Shown one piece after another: positions 27,399 to 35,542 of a stretch of DNA of 64,000 bases; position 1 is the stretch's first letter, and every line of letters begins with the position of its first letter. A model generated the notes under the pieces. The model was not told the DNA's origin. It worked only from the letters and a program-made list of their open reading frames with translations, and made no database searches. This DNA comes from Sphingobacteriales bacterium (GTDB taxonomy: Bacteria; Bacteroidota; Bacteroidia; Chitinophagales; Chitinophagaceae). The stretch is from the NCBI GenBank assembly GCA_016235125.1, contig JACRLZ010000006.1, forward strand, positions 186,001-250,000, written 5' to 3'. Position numbers and translations under genes: made by a program.

Positions 27399-28402
27399 TT
27401 ATTTTGAGTAGTCAAAAAAAGTCTTTTCGTTCCCCCAGGGTCCATCCATCCGATCTATGTACAAAAGCAATTTGCTTTTTTTTGATAAATATGTTTTTAA
27501 TACTGTAGTTTGTTCTCTCGATTCTAGTGTCCATTTATGTTCGTAATCTGCTCCTTCTCTGACAAAACTGCCGTCCATAACTTTTATCCCATTTTCGTCA
27601 TATTGATATCTATTGGTGTATTCGTCTCCGGTGGCACAAAAAGGTGGAAATGTTTTATAATAAGTCGGGGACGTTTTTCTTGATTCTAATAATAAATTTC
27701 CTCTTGAATTATATATTTGTTTTAAGAATGTTGTGTCCGATTTTTCTCCATATTTCTCAACAGCAGAAATGTTTACGATACTGTCGGTCCCGTTAAGCTC
27801 ATACTTGTAATAATAAAGTATTGATGCGCTGTCTCCGCTTTTATATTCCTCTTTTACAAGTCTTCCTTGGTCATCATAGCTATAGCGTCTTGTTGTTGAT
27901 TCTTCAGTTTCATGAATAAGCTTTCCTTCGTTGTTGTATTCAAGTTTTTTGTTTTTATATGCCGGATTTTTTTCCGGCGTCAAAATAGTATAGCGGGAGC
28001 CGGTTAGGCGGCTCTTTTCATAGGCGTTTTCAATAATAAAAATTTTTGCGCCCTTGGTTCCGACCAAAGAGAACCTGTGACTTATGATTTTCGATATTGA
28101 ACCGTCTGCGTTATAACTATACTCGTTTATAACGCTATCTTCAAAAAGTCGGATTCTTTTTTCATAAATCGTTCTGCCCTGAGAATCAAACCGGGCAAAA
28201 TATAGTGTATCTCTCCAATTTTCGTTTTCTATATGATCTGAGTATAACGTATGAATTAGCAAACTATGAAAGCCGGAGTCCTTTATCTCGTTTTTATTTA
28301 ACTCATATGGAGAAGCGCCTCTGTAAATTTCATATTCAATAGGCTGAGCATTTAATTTACAAATAAGCTAAAAATGGCGAGTATTATAATAACTTGTCGC
28401 AT
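27399..28402 (-). pseudogene. Secreted YD-like repeat protein, frameshifted in the signal peptide
   Basis: The main frame (27399 to about 28360) encodes about 320 residues rich in short beta-strand units such as YSYNADGSISK, YDDQGRLVKEEY and YQYDENGIKVMDG, like the tyrosine/glycine units of Rhs/YD-type and YwqK-type proteins. It has no good start. In the next frame, ATG 28402 begins MRQVIIILAIFSLF, a perfect signal-peptide head, which runs into a stop. Adding one T in the T-run at 28361-28363 joins it to CKLNAQPIEYEIY, giving a complete signal peptide. So this is either a recently broken gene or a single-base sequencing error. Function is unknown. Confidence 0.7.
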
Positions 28403-28539
28403 TGGCTTCAGGCTTTATATTATACGCCAGGAGAAGTAGTATTATTGTCTCTGTTTGCTTATTGATGATTCGTTTAACAAACTTATTGAACTTTATTTTA
28501 CAGAAACACAAATCGTACCTTTATGTTATAATTTTTGCT

Positions 28540-29682
28540 TTGTATATTCATTCCAAACTCCCTAATGTTGGCACCACCATCTTCACCACAATGAGTGGCC
28601 TGGCCAATCAATACAATGCCATCAACCTGGGCCAGGGCTTTCCGGATTATCAAATGAGCGAAGAGCTGATGAATAAGGTGAATGAAGTGATGCATAAAGG
28701 CTGGAACCAGTATGTGCCCATGCAGGGTTATATGCCGCTCCGGGAATCCATTGCGGAGAAAGCTGAGTTTTTATACAGCACCAGGATCAATCCTGATACA
28801 CAAATAACAATAACCCCCGGCGGCACCTATGCTATTTACACCGCATTGACCACGGTGCTGCAGCCAGGTGATGAGGTGATTGTGTTTGAGCCAGCTTATG
28901 ATAGTTATATTCCTAATATTGAGATCAATGGCGCTGTGCCGGTGCTGATCGACCTGAAATTTCCTGAATATAAAATTGATTGGCAAGAGGTAAAAAGGAA
29001 AGTAACGCCGAAGACCAGGATGATCATGCTCAACAGTCCGCATAACCCAACCGGTGCAGTACTGGGCGAAGAAGATATTCAGCAACTGTGGGCCATTGTA
29101 AAAGATACAAATATTTTTATCCTGAGCGATGAAGTATATGAGCATCTCATCTTCGACAACATTCCACATCAGTCCATTCTCCGTTATCCTGATCTGCTGG
29201 AAAGAAGTTTTGTATGTTTTTCCTTTGGCAAAACATACAACTGCACCGGCTGGAAGCTGGGCTATTGCATTTCCTCTCCAGAAACAATGGCAGAGTTCAG
29301 GAAAGTTCATCAGTTCAACTGCTTTAGTTGTCATACCCCTTCACAGGTGGCGTTGGCTGAATACCTAAAAAAGAAAGAAGATTATTTATCGCTTGGCGGT
29401 ATTATGCAGCAGAAGCGGGATTATTTTGTAGACTTAATGAAGTCAACAAAATTTGATATGCTCAGTAGCCATGGCAGTTATTTCATCTGCGCCCAATACA
29501 ACCGCATCAGCGATGAGGGTGACAAAGATTTTGCGGTCCGCATTACAAAAGAGTTTGGCGTGGCCACCATCCCCGTTTCTTCTTTTTACAAAGCAGGAAC
29601 GGATAATAAAGTTGTGCGGTTTTGTTTTTCTAAGAAAAATGAAACGCTGGAAGCTGCGGCAGAAAAATTCTGTAATTTGTAA
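28540..29682 (+). CDS. Methionine/kynurenine-type aminotransferase (YbdL-like)
   Basis: Fold-type I PLP aminotransferase closely resembling E. coli YbdL: SKLPNVGTTIFTTMSGLA, INLGQGFPDY, LNSPHNPTGAVL, ILSDEVYEHLIF, the PLP lysine in FSFGKTYNCTGWKLGYC, and VVRFCFSKKNETLEAAAE. YbdL-type enzymes prefer methionine, His and Phe, and relatives act on kynurenine. I place the start at TTG 28540 (YIHSKLPNVG), which matches the YbdL N-terminus; ATG 28465 would add 25 hydrophobic residues and is less likely. It is transcribed divergently from the frameshifted secreted protein. Confidence 0.85.
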   Translation: MYIHSKLPNVGTTIFTTMSGLANQYNAINLGQGFPDYQMSEELMNKVNEVMHKGWNQYVPMQGYMPLRESIAEKAEFLYSTRINPDTQITITPGGTYAIYTALTTVLQPGDEVIVFEPAYDSYIPNIEINGAVPVLIDLKFPEYKIDWQEVKRKVTPKTRMIMLNSPHNPTGAVLGEEDIQQLWAIVKDTNIFILSDEVYEHLIFDNIPHQSILRYPDLLERSFVCFSFGKTYNCTGWKLGYCISSPETMAEFRKVHQFNCFSCHTPSQVALAEYLKKKEDYLSLGGIMQQKRDYFVDLMKSTKFDMLSSHGSYFICAQYNRISDEGDKDFAVRITKEFGVATIPVSSFYKAGTDNKVVRFCFSKKNETLEAAAEKFCNL

Positions 29683-29699
29683 CGTCAAAAATTAACCGC

Positions 29700-30941
29700 A
29701 TGAGATTTTTTTTCATAACCGCTGTTTTCTTTTTTCTTTCATTTCCGGCATACAGCCAGGGAAGATTTTTTCCCGGATTCGTTGTGTTGAATTCAAATGA
29801 TACATTAGCCGGCGAGATTGAGCATAACGATTGGAGCATTAATCCAACAACCATTTCTTTCCGTAACAAGGAGCTAAAAAAATATAATATTTCCGATCTG
29901 AAAGCCTTTACTATAACTGATAGAGCCCAATATACCCGGTTCTTTGTTTCTTATCAGCTAAGCGCAGAGGATCTGGAAGACGCAACAGAGACATTTCAGG
30001 GGCCTGAAATAAAAAAAGATGTTTGGTTGAAACTTCTTTATAAAGCAAAGATTTCTTTGTACAAGCTGGAAACAGAAAAGCGGCAATTCTTTTTTGTTGA
30101 ATCCGAAAAAGAGGGGATAAAAGAACTGGTCTGCAGAGTACGGGTAGTTAATGGTGAGCTTCAAAAAGATGAGCAGTATAAAAATCTGCTTGCCAGGTAT
30201 GGGATAGAACTCAATAAAGCAGAAGCTGTCCAGAGAGAATTAGAAAGTTCTGATTATAACGAGGATGATCTGGTAAAAATTTTCAATCTTTTGGGTTCGG
30301 GCAATGCAAGTTATTCCATACCACAGAAAAAAAAACCAGAAATTGATATTCGTGGCGGGATTGCCATATCTTCTTTTGCGACCTCAGGAGAAATTTTAAA
30401 TGATGGATCGGGAGCGTATTCAGTATATGCCGCAGATTTCAAAAGTTCTGTGGGGTTTGTGGGCGGAGCGGGGTTTACTTTTTTTTCACAAAAAAAAGAA
30501 GGCCGTATTCAATCCCGTTTCGGACTGAATATCGCTTCTTTGTTCCTTAATGGAGAAAACAGTACCGGCACGGGTGCGTTTCAACATGAAAAGTATTACG
30601 GCACACTGATTGTCTTAGGGCCAGAAGTTTCCCTTCAGTGGATATTAAGCAACAAAAAACAGCCCGCTATTATTCTGGGCCCTTATGTTGGATATAATAT
30701 AGTTATCGTAAATAATTTTTCATCAACTTTTGAAAACCCGGGAGTCAGTATTGTAAAAGATAAATTTCCGCCCTCAGACGGGGGCCACGTTGTTGCCGGG
30801 TTGCGATTTTCCATGACCAGCTCCCGGGGTGTTTTAAGCCTGCAGGGATACCATTGTACCAATATTTTTAATTCGGGCAAAACAAGCTTAACAGCCAACG
30901 GAGTCGCTTTAACTTATGGTATCATCTTTAAAAGGAAATGA
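29700..30941 (+). CDS. Outer-membrane beta-barrel protein (PorT-like)
   Basis: 413 residues with a signal peptide (FFFITAVFFFLSFPAYSQ). Residues ~20-210 form a soluble region that begins GRFFPGFVVLNSNDTLAG, a pattern common in Bacteroidota secreted proteins. From about residue 215 (EIDIRGGIAISSF) alternating beta strands with aromatic ends continue to the C-terminus (GVALTYGIIFKRK), as in the PorT-type small barrels. No ligand can be inferred. Its last bases overlap the EamA gene (ATGA). Confidence 0.72.
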   Translation: MRFFFITAVFFFLSFPAYSQGRFFPGFVVLNSNDTLAGEIEHNDWSINPTTISFRNKELKKYNISDLKAFTITDRAQYTRFFVSYQLSAEDLEDATETFQGPEIKKDVWLKLLYKAKISLYKLETEKRQFFFVESEKEGIKELVCRVRVVNGELQKDEQYKNLLARYGIELNKAEAVQRELESSDYNEDDLVKIFNLLGSGNASYSIPQKKKPEIDIRGGIAISSFATSGEILNDGSGAYSVYAADFKSSVGFVGGAGFTFFSQKKEGRIQSRFGLNIASLFLNGENSTGTGAFQHEKYYGTLIVLGPEVSLQWILSNKKQPAIILGPYVGYNIVIVNNFSSTFENPGVSIVKDKFPPSDGGHVVAGLRFSMTSSRGVLSLQGYHCTNIFNSGKTSLTANGVALTYGIIFKRK

Positions 30942-31846
30942 ATTCTAACAGCCAGTATGCCGGAATCTTCTTCATGCTGCTTGCAGCTCTCGGTTTTTCC
31001 ATTATGGGCGGCGCTGCGAAAGCGTTGAAAGAAAATTTTAATGCGGGGCAGCTTGTTTTTTACCGCAATGCGGTTGGTTTGATTTTTCTTGTGCCCGGTT
31101 TGTTTATAAAACCACCGGTACAACAAGGCGGAAAACCCTTCCGGCTTGCTTTCCGGGGGCTGATGGGAGCCCTTGCCTTATATACCTTATTATACTGCAT
31201 TCTGCATATTCCGCTGGGAACGGCGATGAGTTACAATCTCACTTCAACATTGTTCATTGCAATTTTCTCTTTTTTTCTTTTCAAAGAATATCATGGAAGA
31301 AAAGTTTTGCTGGCTGTTGTGGCGGGCTTCATGGGGATGTTGCTTATATATAAGCCGGTGATGCACCTTCCCTGGTATTACCACCTGGCGGGCCTGGTAT
31401 CGGGAATTACTTCCGCAATTGCATATCTCACGGTGAACCGGTTGGCAAAATATTATGACCCCAGAATCATTGTGCTTTCTTTTTTACTAAGCGGATTCCT
31501 GATTCCACTGATTACAATGATCGTCCATTACACAACCGGCATGCAAACCGACGGGTTGTTCATTGTTGATTTCAGGTTACCGACTGATTTGGAATGGCTT
31601 TGGGTATTGCTGATGGGCCTGGCTGCATTGTTTGGACAATACTTTGTAACCCGGGCCTATGGATCCGATAAGGCCGGCATTGTTTCCGTATTTGGCTATG
31701 CCAATATTATATATTCTGTTTTTATCGGTATGTTGCTCTGCGACCCTTTCCCCGACTGGATGAGCTGGGCCGGCATTTTTTGTATCATCGGTAGCGGGGT
31801 AATTATTACACTGGTCAAAAAAAAATCGGCTGACAGACGGGCATAA
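30938..31846 (+). CDS. EamA family (DMT) inner-membrane transporter
   Basis: 302 residues with ten predicted membrane helices in two EamA repeats (e.g. FFMLLAALGFSIMGGAAKAL, GTAMSYNLTSTLFIAIFSFF, YFVTRAYGSDKAGIVSVFGY). DMT transporters usually export metabolites such as amino acids or bases, but the substrate is unknown. The start codon overlaps the barrel protein stop by four bases, suggesting coupled expression. Confidence 0.88.
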   Translation: MNSNSQYAGIFFMLLAALGFSIMGGAAKALKENFNAGQLVFYRNAVGLIFLVPGLFIKPPVQQGGKPFRLAFRGLMGALALYTLLYCILHIPLGTAMSYNLTSTLFIAIFSFFLFKEYHGRKVLLAVVAGFMGMLLIYKPVMHLPWYYHLAGLVSGITSAIAYLTVNRLAKYYDPRIIVLSFLLSGFLIPLITMIVHYTTGMQTDGLFIVDFRLPTDLEWLWVLLMGLAALFGQYFVTRAYGSDKAGIVSVFGYANIIYSVFIGMLLCDPFPDWMSWAGIFCIIGSGVIITLVKKKSADRRA

Positions 31847-31863
31847 AAAAAGTTCAAAAAAAA

Positions 31864-31960
31864 TTTGGCCATACAAAATATCTTATCGTATATTTGCGAT
31901 ATAAGATTAAGACGATCACTTCGTCTTTTTTATTAAATTTATTCATCGTATAAAAACGAT
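31864..31960 (+). promoter_or_regulatory. arsR promoter with two matching ArsR operators
   Basis: A textbook Bacteroidota promoter: TTTG (31864-31867), 21-base spacer, TATATTTG (31889-31896). Overlapping the -7 box is ATCG-N8-CGAT (31885-31900, ATCGTATATTTGCGAT). The same arrangement occurs 60 bases downstream at 31945-31960 (ATCGTATAAAAACGAT), just before the arsR start. Two identical-format palindromes, one on the promoter and one in the leader, are what a self-repressing ArsR needs. Confidence 0.75.
31909..31927 (+). terminator. Terminator-like hairpin inside the arsR leader
   Basis: AAGACGA pairs perfectly with TCGTCTT across a five-base loop and is followed by five more T. It lies after the predicted arsR transcription start (~31903) and 62 bases after the EamA stop. 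It may end the EamA transcript, or act as a short attenuator or decay barrier in the ars leader. Confidence 0.55.
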
Positions 31961-31967
31961 TAAAGAA

Positions 31968-32303
31968 ATGGCGCTGCACAAACGGGAAGAATTTTCCCTC
32001 AAAGAACAGGAGCTGGCCGCTTTTGCCAAAGCGCTGAGCCATCCGGCCCGCATCTCCATACTCGCCAAACTGGCGAAAAGAAACGAATGTGTTTGCGGAG
32101 AACTGGTAGAAGCGTTGCCGCTGGCTCAAAGCACCGTGAGCCAGCACCTGAAAGAACTGAAGAATGCCGGCCTGATTGACGGCACCGTAGATGGCCCCCG
32201 CAGTTGTTATTGCATCAACTGGAAGGCGTTTGAAAAATTTATGGGGGAGTTCAGCTTTTTATTCAATAAACTGAAAATACAGAACGAAAAAGCCTGCTGT
32301 TAG
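31968..32303 (+). CDS. arsR: ArsR-family metalloregulator
   Basis: 111-residue winged-helix repressor. The recognition helix region is [21 protein letters not shown], preceded by [12 protein letters not shown], whose Cys pair could bind As(III) (ELCVC-type site at the alpha-3 helix as in classical ArsR). A further Cys pair ends the protein (KACC). It should bind the two ATCG-N8-CGAT sites upstream and release them when arsenite binds. arsM follows after 35 bases. Confidence 0.92.
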   Translation: MALHKREEFSLKEQELAAFAKALSHPARISILAKLAKRNECVCGELVEALPLAQSTVSQHLKELKNAGLIDGTVDGPRSCYCINWKAFEKFMGEFSFLFNKLKIQNEKACC

Positions 32304-32338
32304 GCATAAAAATTTTTTAACCATAAAAAAGCATAGTC

Positions 32339-33193
32339 ATGAAAAATGAAATGGAAATGAAAGAACTGGTAAGAGAAAAATACTCACAGATTGCCGGTCA
32401 GTCAAAAACAGTAAACGCAAGCTCCTGCTGCGGCGCCACAGGTTGCGGTGGCAATGAAGTATATAGCATTATGGCTGACGATTACAGCAAACTGGAAGGT
32501 TATGTTGCTGATGCAGATCTGGGATTAGGTTGCGGTCTTCCAACGGAATTTGCTCAGATCAAAGAAGGCGATACGGTGATTGATCTTGGCAGCGGCGCAG
32601 GCAATGATGCCTTTATTGCAAGAAGAATTACGGGTGAAAAAGGCAAAGTGATGGGCATTGATTTTACCGAGGCCATGATTGCAAGAGCAAGAGAAAACGC
32701 TGAAAAACTTGGCTATAATAATGTAGAATTTCGCCAGGGTGATATTGAAAGCATGCCGGTTACTGCTAACAAAGCCGATGTGATCGTAAGCAATTGTGTG
32801 CTGAATCTTGTTCCGAACAAGCATAAAGTATTTGGCGAAATTTATCGGGTGCTGAAACCGGGCGGTCATTTTTCAATCTCTGATATTGTATTGGAAGGAG
32901 AGTTGCCTGCAAAATGGAAAGAGGTGGCTGAGTTATATGCAGGTTGCGTAAGCGGCGCAATTCAGAAAAGTGAATATCTCGGAATAATTGAAGAAGCCGG
33001 ATTTGCCAATATCAAATTGCAAAAAGACAAAACAATAAATATTCCGGATGAAATTCTCGCTGAATATCTAAACGCTGATGAAATTACCGAATACAAAACC
33101 GGGAAGGTGAGAATTGCCAGTATAACTGTGTATGCCGAAAAACCGGCAAAAGATGGCCGCAACTGTTGTGAGCCGGGAAGTGGTTGTTGTTAA
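32339..33193 (+). CDS. arsM: Arsenite S-adenosylmethionine methyltransferase
   Basis: 284 residues. Near the N-terminus it has a Cys-rich As(III) site (NASSCCGATGCGG), then GCGLPTEF, the SAM motif I VIDLGSGAGNDAF, IVSNCVLNLVPNK with the conserved catalytic Cys, and YAGCVSGA. The C-terminus adds two more Cys pairs (NCCEPGSGCC). ArsM turns As(III) into methylated, partly volatile arsenicals. It is in the ars operon between arsR and a small Cys-rich ORF. Confidence 0.95.
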   Translation: MKNEMEMKELVREKYSQIAGQSKTVNASSCCGATGCGGNEVYSIMADDYSKLEGYVADADLGLGCGLPTEFAQIKEGDTVIDLGSGAGNDAFIARRITGEKGKVMGIDFTEAMIARARENAEKLGYNNVEFRQGDIESMPVTANKADVIVSNCVLNLVPNKHKVFGEIYRVLKPGGHFSISDIVLEGELPAKWKEVAELYAGCVSGAIQKSEYLGIIEEAGFANIKLQKDKTINIPDEILAEYLNADEITEYKTGKVRIASITVYAEKPAKDGRNCCEPGSGCC

Positions 33194-33230
33194 TCGTCTC
33201 TTATTGTTTAATAATATAAAAAGTAAAGCC

Positions 33231-33284
33231 ATGAAAACAAACGTTGAGCCCTGCTGCATCGGTGATGACAGAGGCTGCTGCTGA
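33231..33284 (+). CDS. Possible Cys-rich 17-residue micro-protein in the ars operon
   Basis: ATG 33231 opens MKTNVEPCCIGDDRGCC and a TGA stop. The leader before it (AGTAAAGCC-ATG) is like that of arsM (GCATAGTC-ATG). The two Cys pairs echo the end of ArsM (CCEPGSGCC). It lies 37 bases after arsM and 8 bases before a terminator, i.e. as the last reading frame of the arsR-arsM message. It could be a small arsenite-binding peptide or a decayed fragment. No homologue is known to me. Confidence 0.4.
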   Translation: MKTNVEPCCIGDDRGCC

Positions 33285-33291
33285 AAAACAA

Positions 33292-33318
33292 AAAGAGTCC
33301 CGACCTGCAGGACTCTTT
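33292..33318 (+). terminator. Terminator of the arsR-arsM transcript
   Basis: AAAGAGTCC pairs with GGACTCTTT across a nine-base loop. It lies between the Cys-rich micro-ORF and arsC. Read-through is still possible, since arsC starts 13 bases later. Confidence 0.7.
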
Positions 33319-33330
33319 ATCTTTACCATT

Positions 33331-33723
33331 ATGCCGAAGAAGGTTCTTTTTGTTTGTGTTGAAAATTCTAACCGCTCCCAGATGAGCCAGGCTTTCGCCA
33401 AAATGATGGGTGGTGATTCTGTTAAGGCTTATAGCGCCGGGTCTAAGCCATCGGGAAGAATAAATCAGAAAGCGATAGAGGCTATGAAAGAATTGGGCTA
33501 TGATCTGAAAGCCCATCGTTCCAAATCACTGGATCAGATAAAAGAATATGCCCCTTTCGATGCTGTGGTGACCATGGGCTGTGGCGATGCCTGTCCCTGG
33601 ATGCCCGCCAAAAAATTCATTGACTGGAACATCCCCGACCCAAGAGATATGGATAAAGATGATTTCCGCAAAGTCAGAGACCTTCTCAAAGAAAAAGTAA
33701 AAGAACTGCTGGCTTCGCTGTAA
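33331..33723 (+). CDS. arsC: Arsenate reductase (LMW-phosphatase type)
   Basis: 130-residue thioredoxin-linked arsenate reductase. The P-loop with nucleophilic Cys is FVCVENSNRSQMSQAF (CX5R), the redox Cys pair is in TMGCGDACPWMPAKK, and DWNIPDPRD carries the general acid Asp. It reduces arsenate to arsenite, which ArsM can methylate. I start at ATG 33331 (MPKKVLFVC); the open frame extends further up across the micro-ORF and terminator but has no homology there. Confidence 0.92.
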   Translation: MPKKVLFVCVENSNRSQMSQAFAKMMGGDSVKAYSAGSKPSGRINQKAIEAMKELGYDLKAHRSKSLDQIKEYAPFDAVVTMGCGDACPWMPAKKFIDWNIPDPRDMDKDDFRKVRDLLKEKVKELLASL

Positions 33724-33730
33724 TTCATTT

Positions 33731-33779
33731 GTTACCCTGCCTGTCCCGACGAAAGTCGTAGGAGCTTGTCGAAGGGTGC
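33731..33779 (-). repeat. Dispersed ~50-base repeat (copy 2 of 2 here)
   Basis: TTACCCTGCCTGTCCCGACG to CTTGTCGAAGGGTGC is the inverted counterpart of 7297-7349 (about 90% identical by eye). It lies between arsC and the GT39 gene. Confidence 0.7.
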
Positions 33780-33821
33780 TATCATTCTTTTTTTCAATTA
33801 CTTTGCCAAAACATTTTTCTG

Positions 33822-35468
33822 TTGGCAAAGCCTTTTCTCCCTGATCATATTTATAAATTCCTCTTTGCGCTGCTGGGATTAGTGTACATCACCGGGCTCT
33901 GGGTTCCGCTGATGGATAATGATTCAGCGCATCATGCCAATATTGCCTTGCATATGCATCTGACGGGTGACTATGTGAATCTCGTTGATCATAACGGCGA
34001 CTATCTCGATAAACCGCATTTGCTTTTCTGGCTGGCGGCATTCAGTTATAAAATTTTCGGCGTTACTTCTTTTGCTTACAAGTTTCCTTCTTTGCTGTTT
34101 ACCATACTTGCCGTGTATTCTACTTTCCGGCTGGCAAAAATTTTATATAATAAAGAAGTGGGCAAACTATCCGCACTTATTCTTGCTTCTGCCTTTGCTT
34201 TTATGCTTGCCAACAATGATGTGCGGATGGAAGCTATGCTGACAGGCAGTATTGCATTTGCCACATGGCAACTGGCTGAATTCATAAAAACAAAAAAATT
34301 ATTGACTGTAGCTGGCGCAGCGCTGGGGCTGGCGCTGGGTTTTTCCACCAAGGGAATGATTGCTGTATTCGTTCCCGCTATCGGGGCTTTCTTTTATATT
34401 CTGTATGGAAAAGATTACAAAATATTCCTTAACCGGAAATGGCTGCTGATGATTTTGATGTTCGCTGTTTTTATTTTGCCCGTTTTATATTGTTATTATC
34501 AGCAATTCAATTTACACCCGGAAAAGATTGTGCGGGGAAAAGACCATATCAATGGCATTAAATTCATTTTATTGAACCAGAGTGTTGAACGTTTTGGCGG
34601 ACAAACCGGCGATACATCCCGACAGGACCATTTGTTTTTCCTTCATTCTTTTCTCTGGGCTTTTGCGCCATGGGCTGTTTTGGTGTATATCGCTGTGGTA
34701 ATTCGGATAAAAAAAATTCTTCGGCGGGAAACAGAATGGCTCACGACATCCACATTTATTATCTTGTTGCTGCTGGTTTCCTTTTCAGGGTTCAAGCTCC
34801 CGCATTATTTGAATATTATTTTCCCGGTGGCGGCGGTGATGGCGGCAGCGCTTATCACCAACGCACAATCGCCGGGGAATCTGATCAGGTCTTTATTTAT
34901 TATTCAGCTGCTTGTCTCCGTCTTATTATTATTGGCCGCAGTTGTTATCAACGCATGGGCTTTCCCGCTGAAAAATATTCCGCTGTTGGCCGGTCCGGTA
35001 TTGCTGCTGGCCATTGTTTTTTATTTTTTGAAAAGCAATATGTATAACATGCTGCAGCGAGCCGTGCTGGTGCCTGTTGCGGCCATGATTGTCTTTTTCT
35101 TTTTGCTGAATACAAGTTTCTATCCGCAGTTGCTGAAATACCAGGGCGGCAACATGCTGGCAGTTAAAACAAGGGAAAAGGTTGACCCCGGCAATGTTTA
35201 TTTCTGGAAAGAAACTCAAAGTTCTTCGTTTAACTTTTATACAAAGACATTGAGAAAACAATTTGCTGATTCTGTTTTACAACCAGGTCAAAAAGTATGG
35301 TTGCTGTACGATATAAGAGATGAAGCAGAAATAAAACAGCAGTACACTTTGGGTCAGCGATTTGAGGCGTTGGATTACGAAATAACGAAGATTGATATAA
35401 AGTTTGTGAATCCGGAGAAAAGAGAAAGCCGGTGTAGCAAGATGGTGCTGGGGGAGGTTTACAGATAG
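33822..35468 (+). CDS. GT39-type glycosyltransferase (ArnT/PMT-like)
   Basis: 548 residues with about eleven membrane helices and a small C-terminal soluble domain. The N-terminal loop carries the acidic motif WVPLMDNDSAHHANIA followed by YLDKPHLLFWLAA, which matches the DE-type catalytic loop and KPP-like motif of ArnT/PMT enzymes. These transfer sugars from polyprenyl-phosphate donors to lipid A or proteins on the outer face of the inner membrane. The start is TTG 33822 (MAKPFLPDHIY); no ATG fits. It converges on the sensor kinase gene. Confidence 0.87.
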   Translation: MAKPFLPDHIYKFLFALLGLVYITGLWVPLMDNDSAHHANIALHMHLTGDYVNLVDHNGDYLDKPHLLFWLAAFSYKIFGVTSFAYKFPSLLFTILAVYSTFRLAKILYNKEVGKLSALILASAFAFMLANNDVRMEAMLTGSIAFATWQLAEFIKTKKLLTVAGAALGLALGFSTKGMIAVFVPAIGAFFYILYGKDYKIFLNRKWLLMILMFAVFILPVLYCYYQQFNLHPEKIVRGKDHINGIKFILLNQSVERFGGQTGDTSRQDHLFFLHSFLWAFAPWAVLVYIAVVIRIKKILRRETEWLTTSTFIILLLLVSFSGFKLPHYLNIIFPVAAVMAAALITNAQSPGNLIRSLFIIQLLVSVLLLLAAVVINAWAFPLKNIPLLAGPVLLLAIVFYFLKSNMYNMLQRAVLVPVAAMIVFFFLLNTSFYPQLLKYQGGNMLAVKTREKVDPGNVYFWKETQSSSFNFYTKTLRKQFADSVLQPGQKVWLLYDIRDEAEIKQQYTLGQRFEALDYEITKIDIKFVNPEKRESRCSKMVLGEVYR

Positions 35469-35490
35469 CGATATGAATTTGTGGTGTGAT

Positions 35491-35542
35491 AAAACAGGGT
35501 TTCTTCAGCCTGTAGTTAGCCTTCATTTAAACGCCCTGTTTT
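35491..35542. terminator. Convergent terminator
   Basis: AAAACAGGG (35491-35499) pairs with CCCTGTTTT (35534-35542) across a long loop, with a T-run behind it. The right arm overlaps the last codons of the kinase gene. It can stop both the GT39 and kinase messages. Confidence 0.5.
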
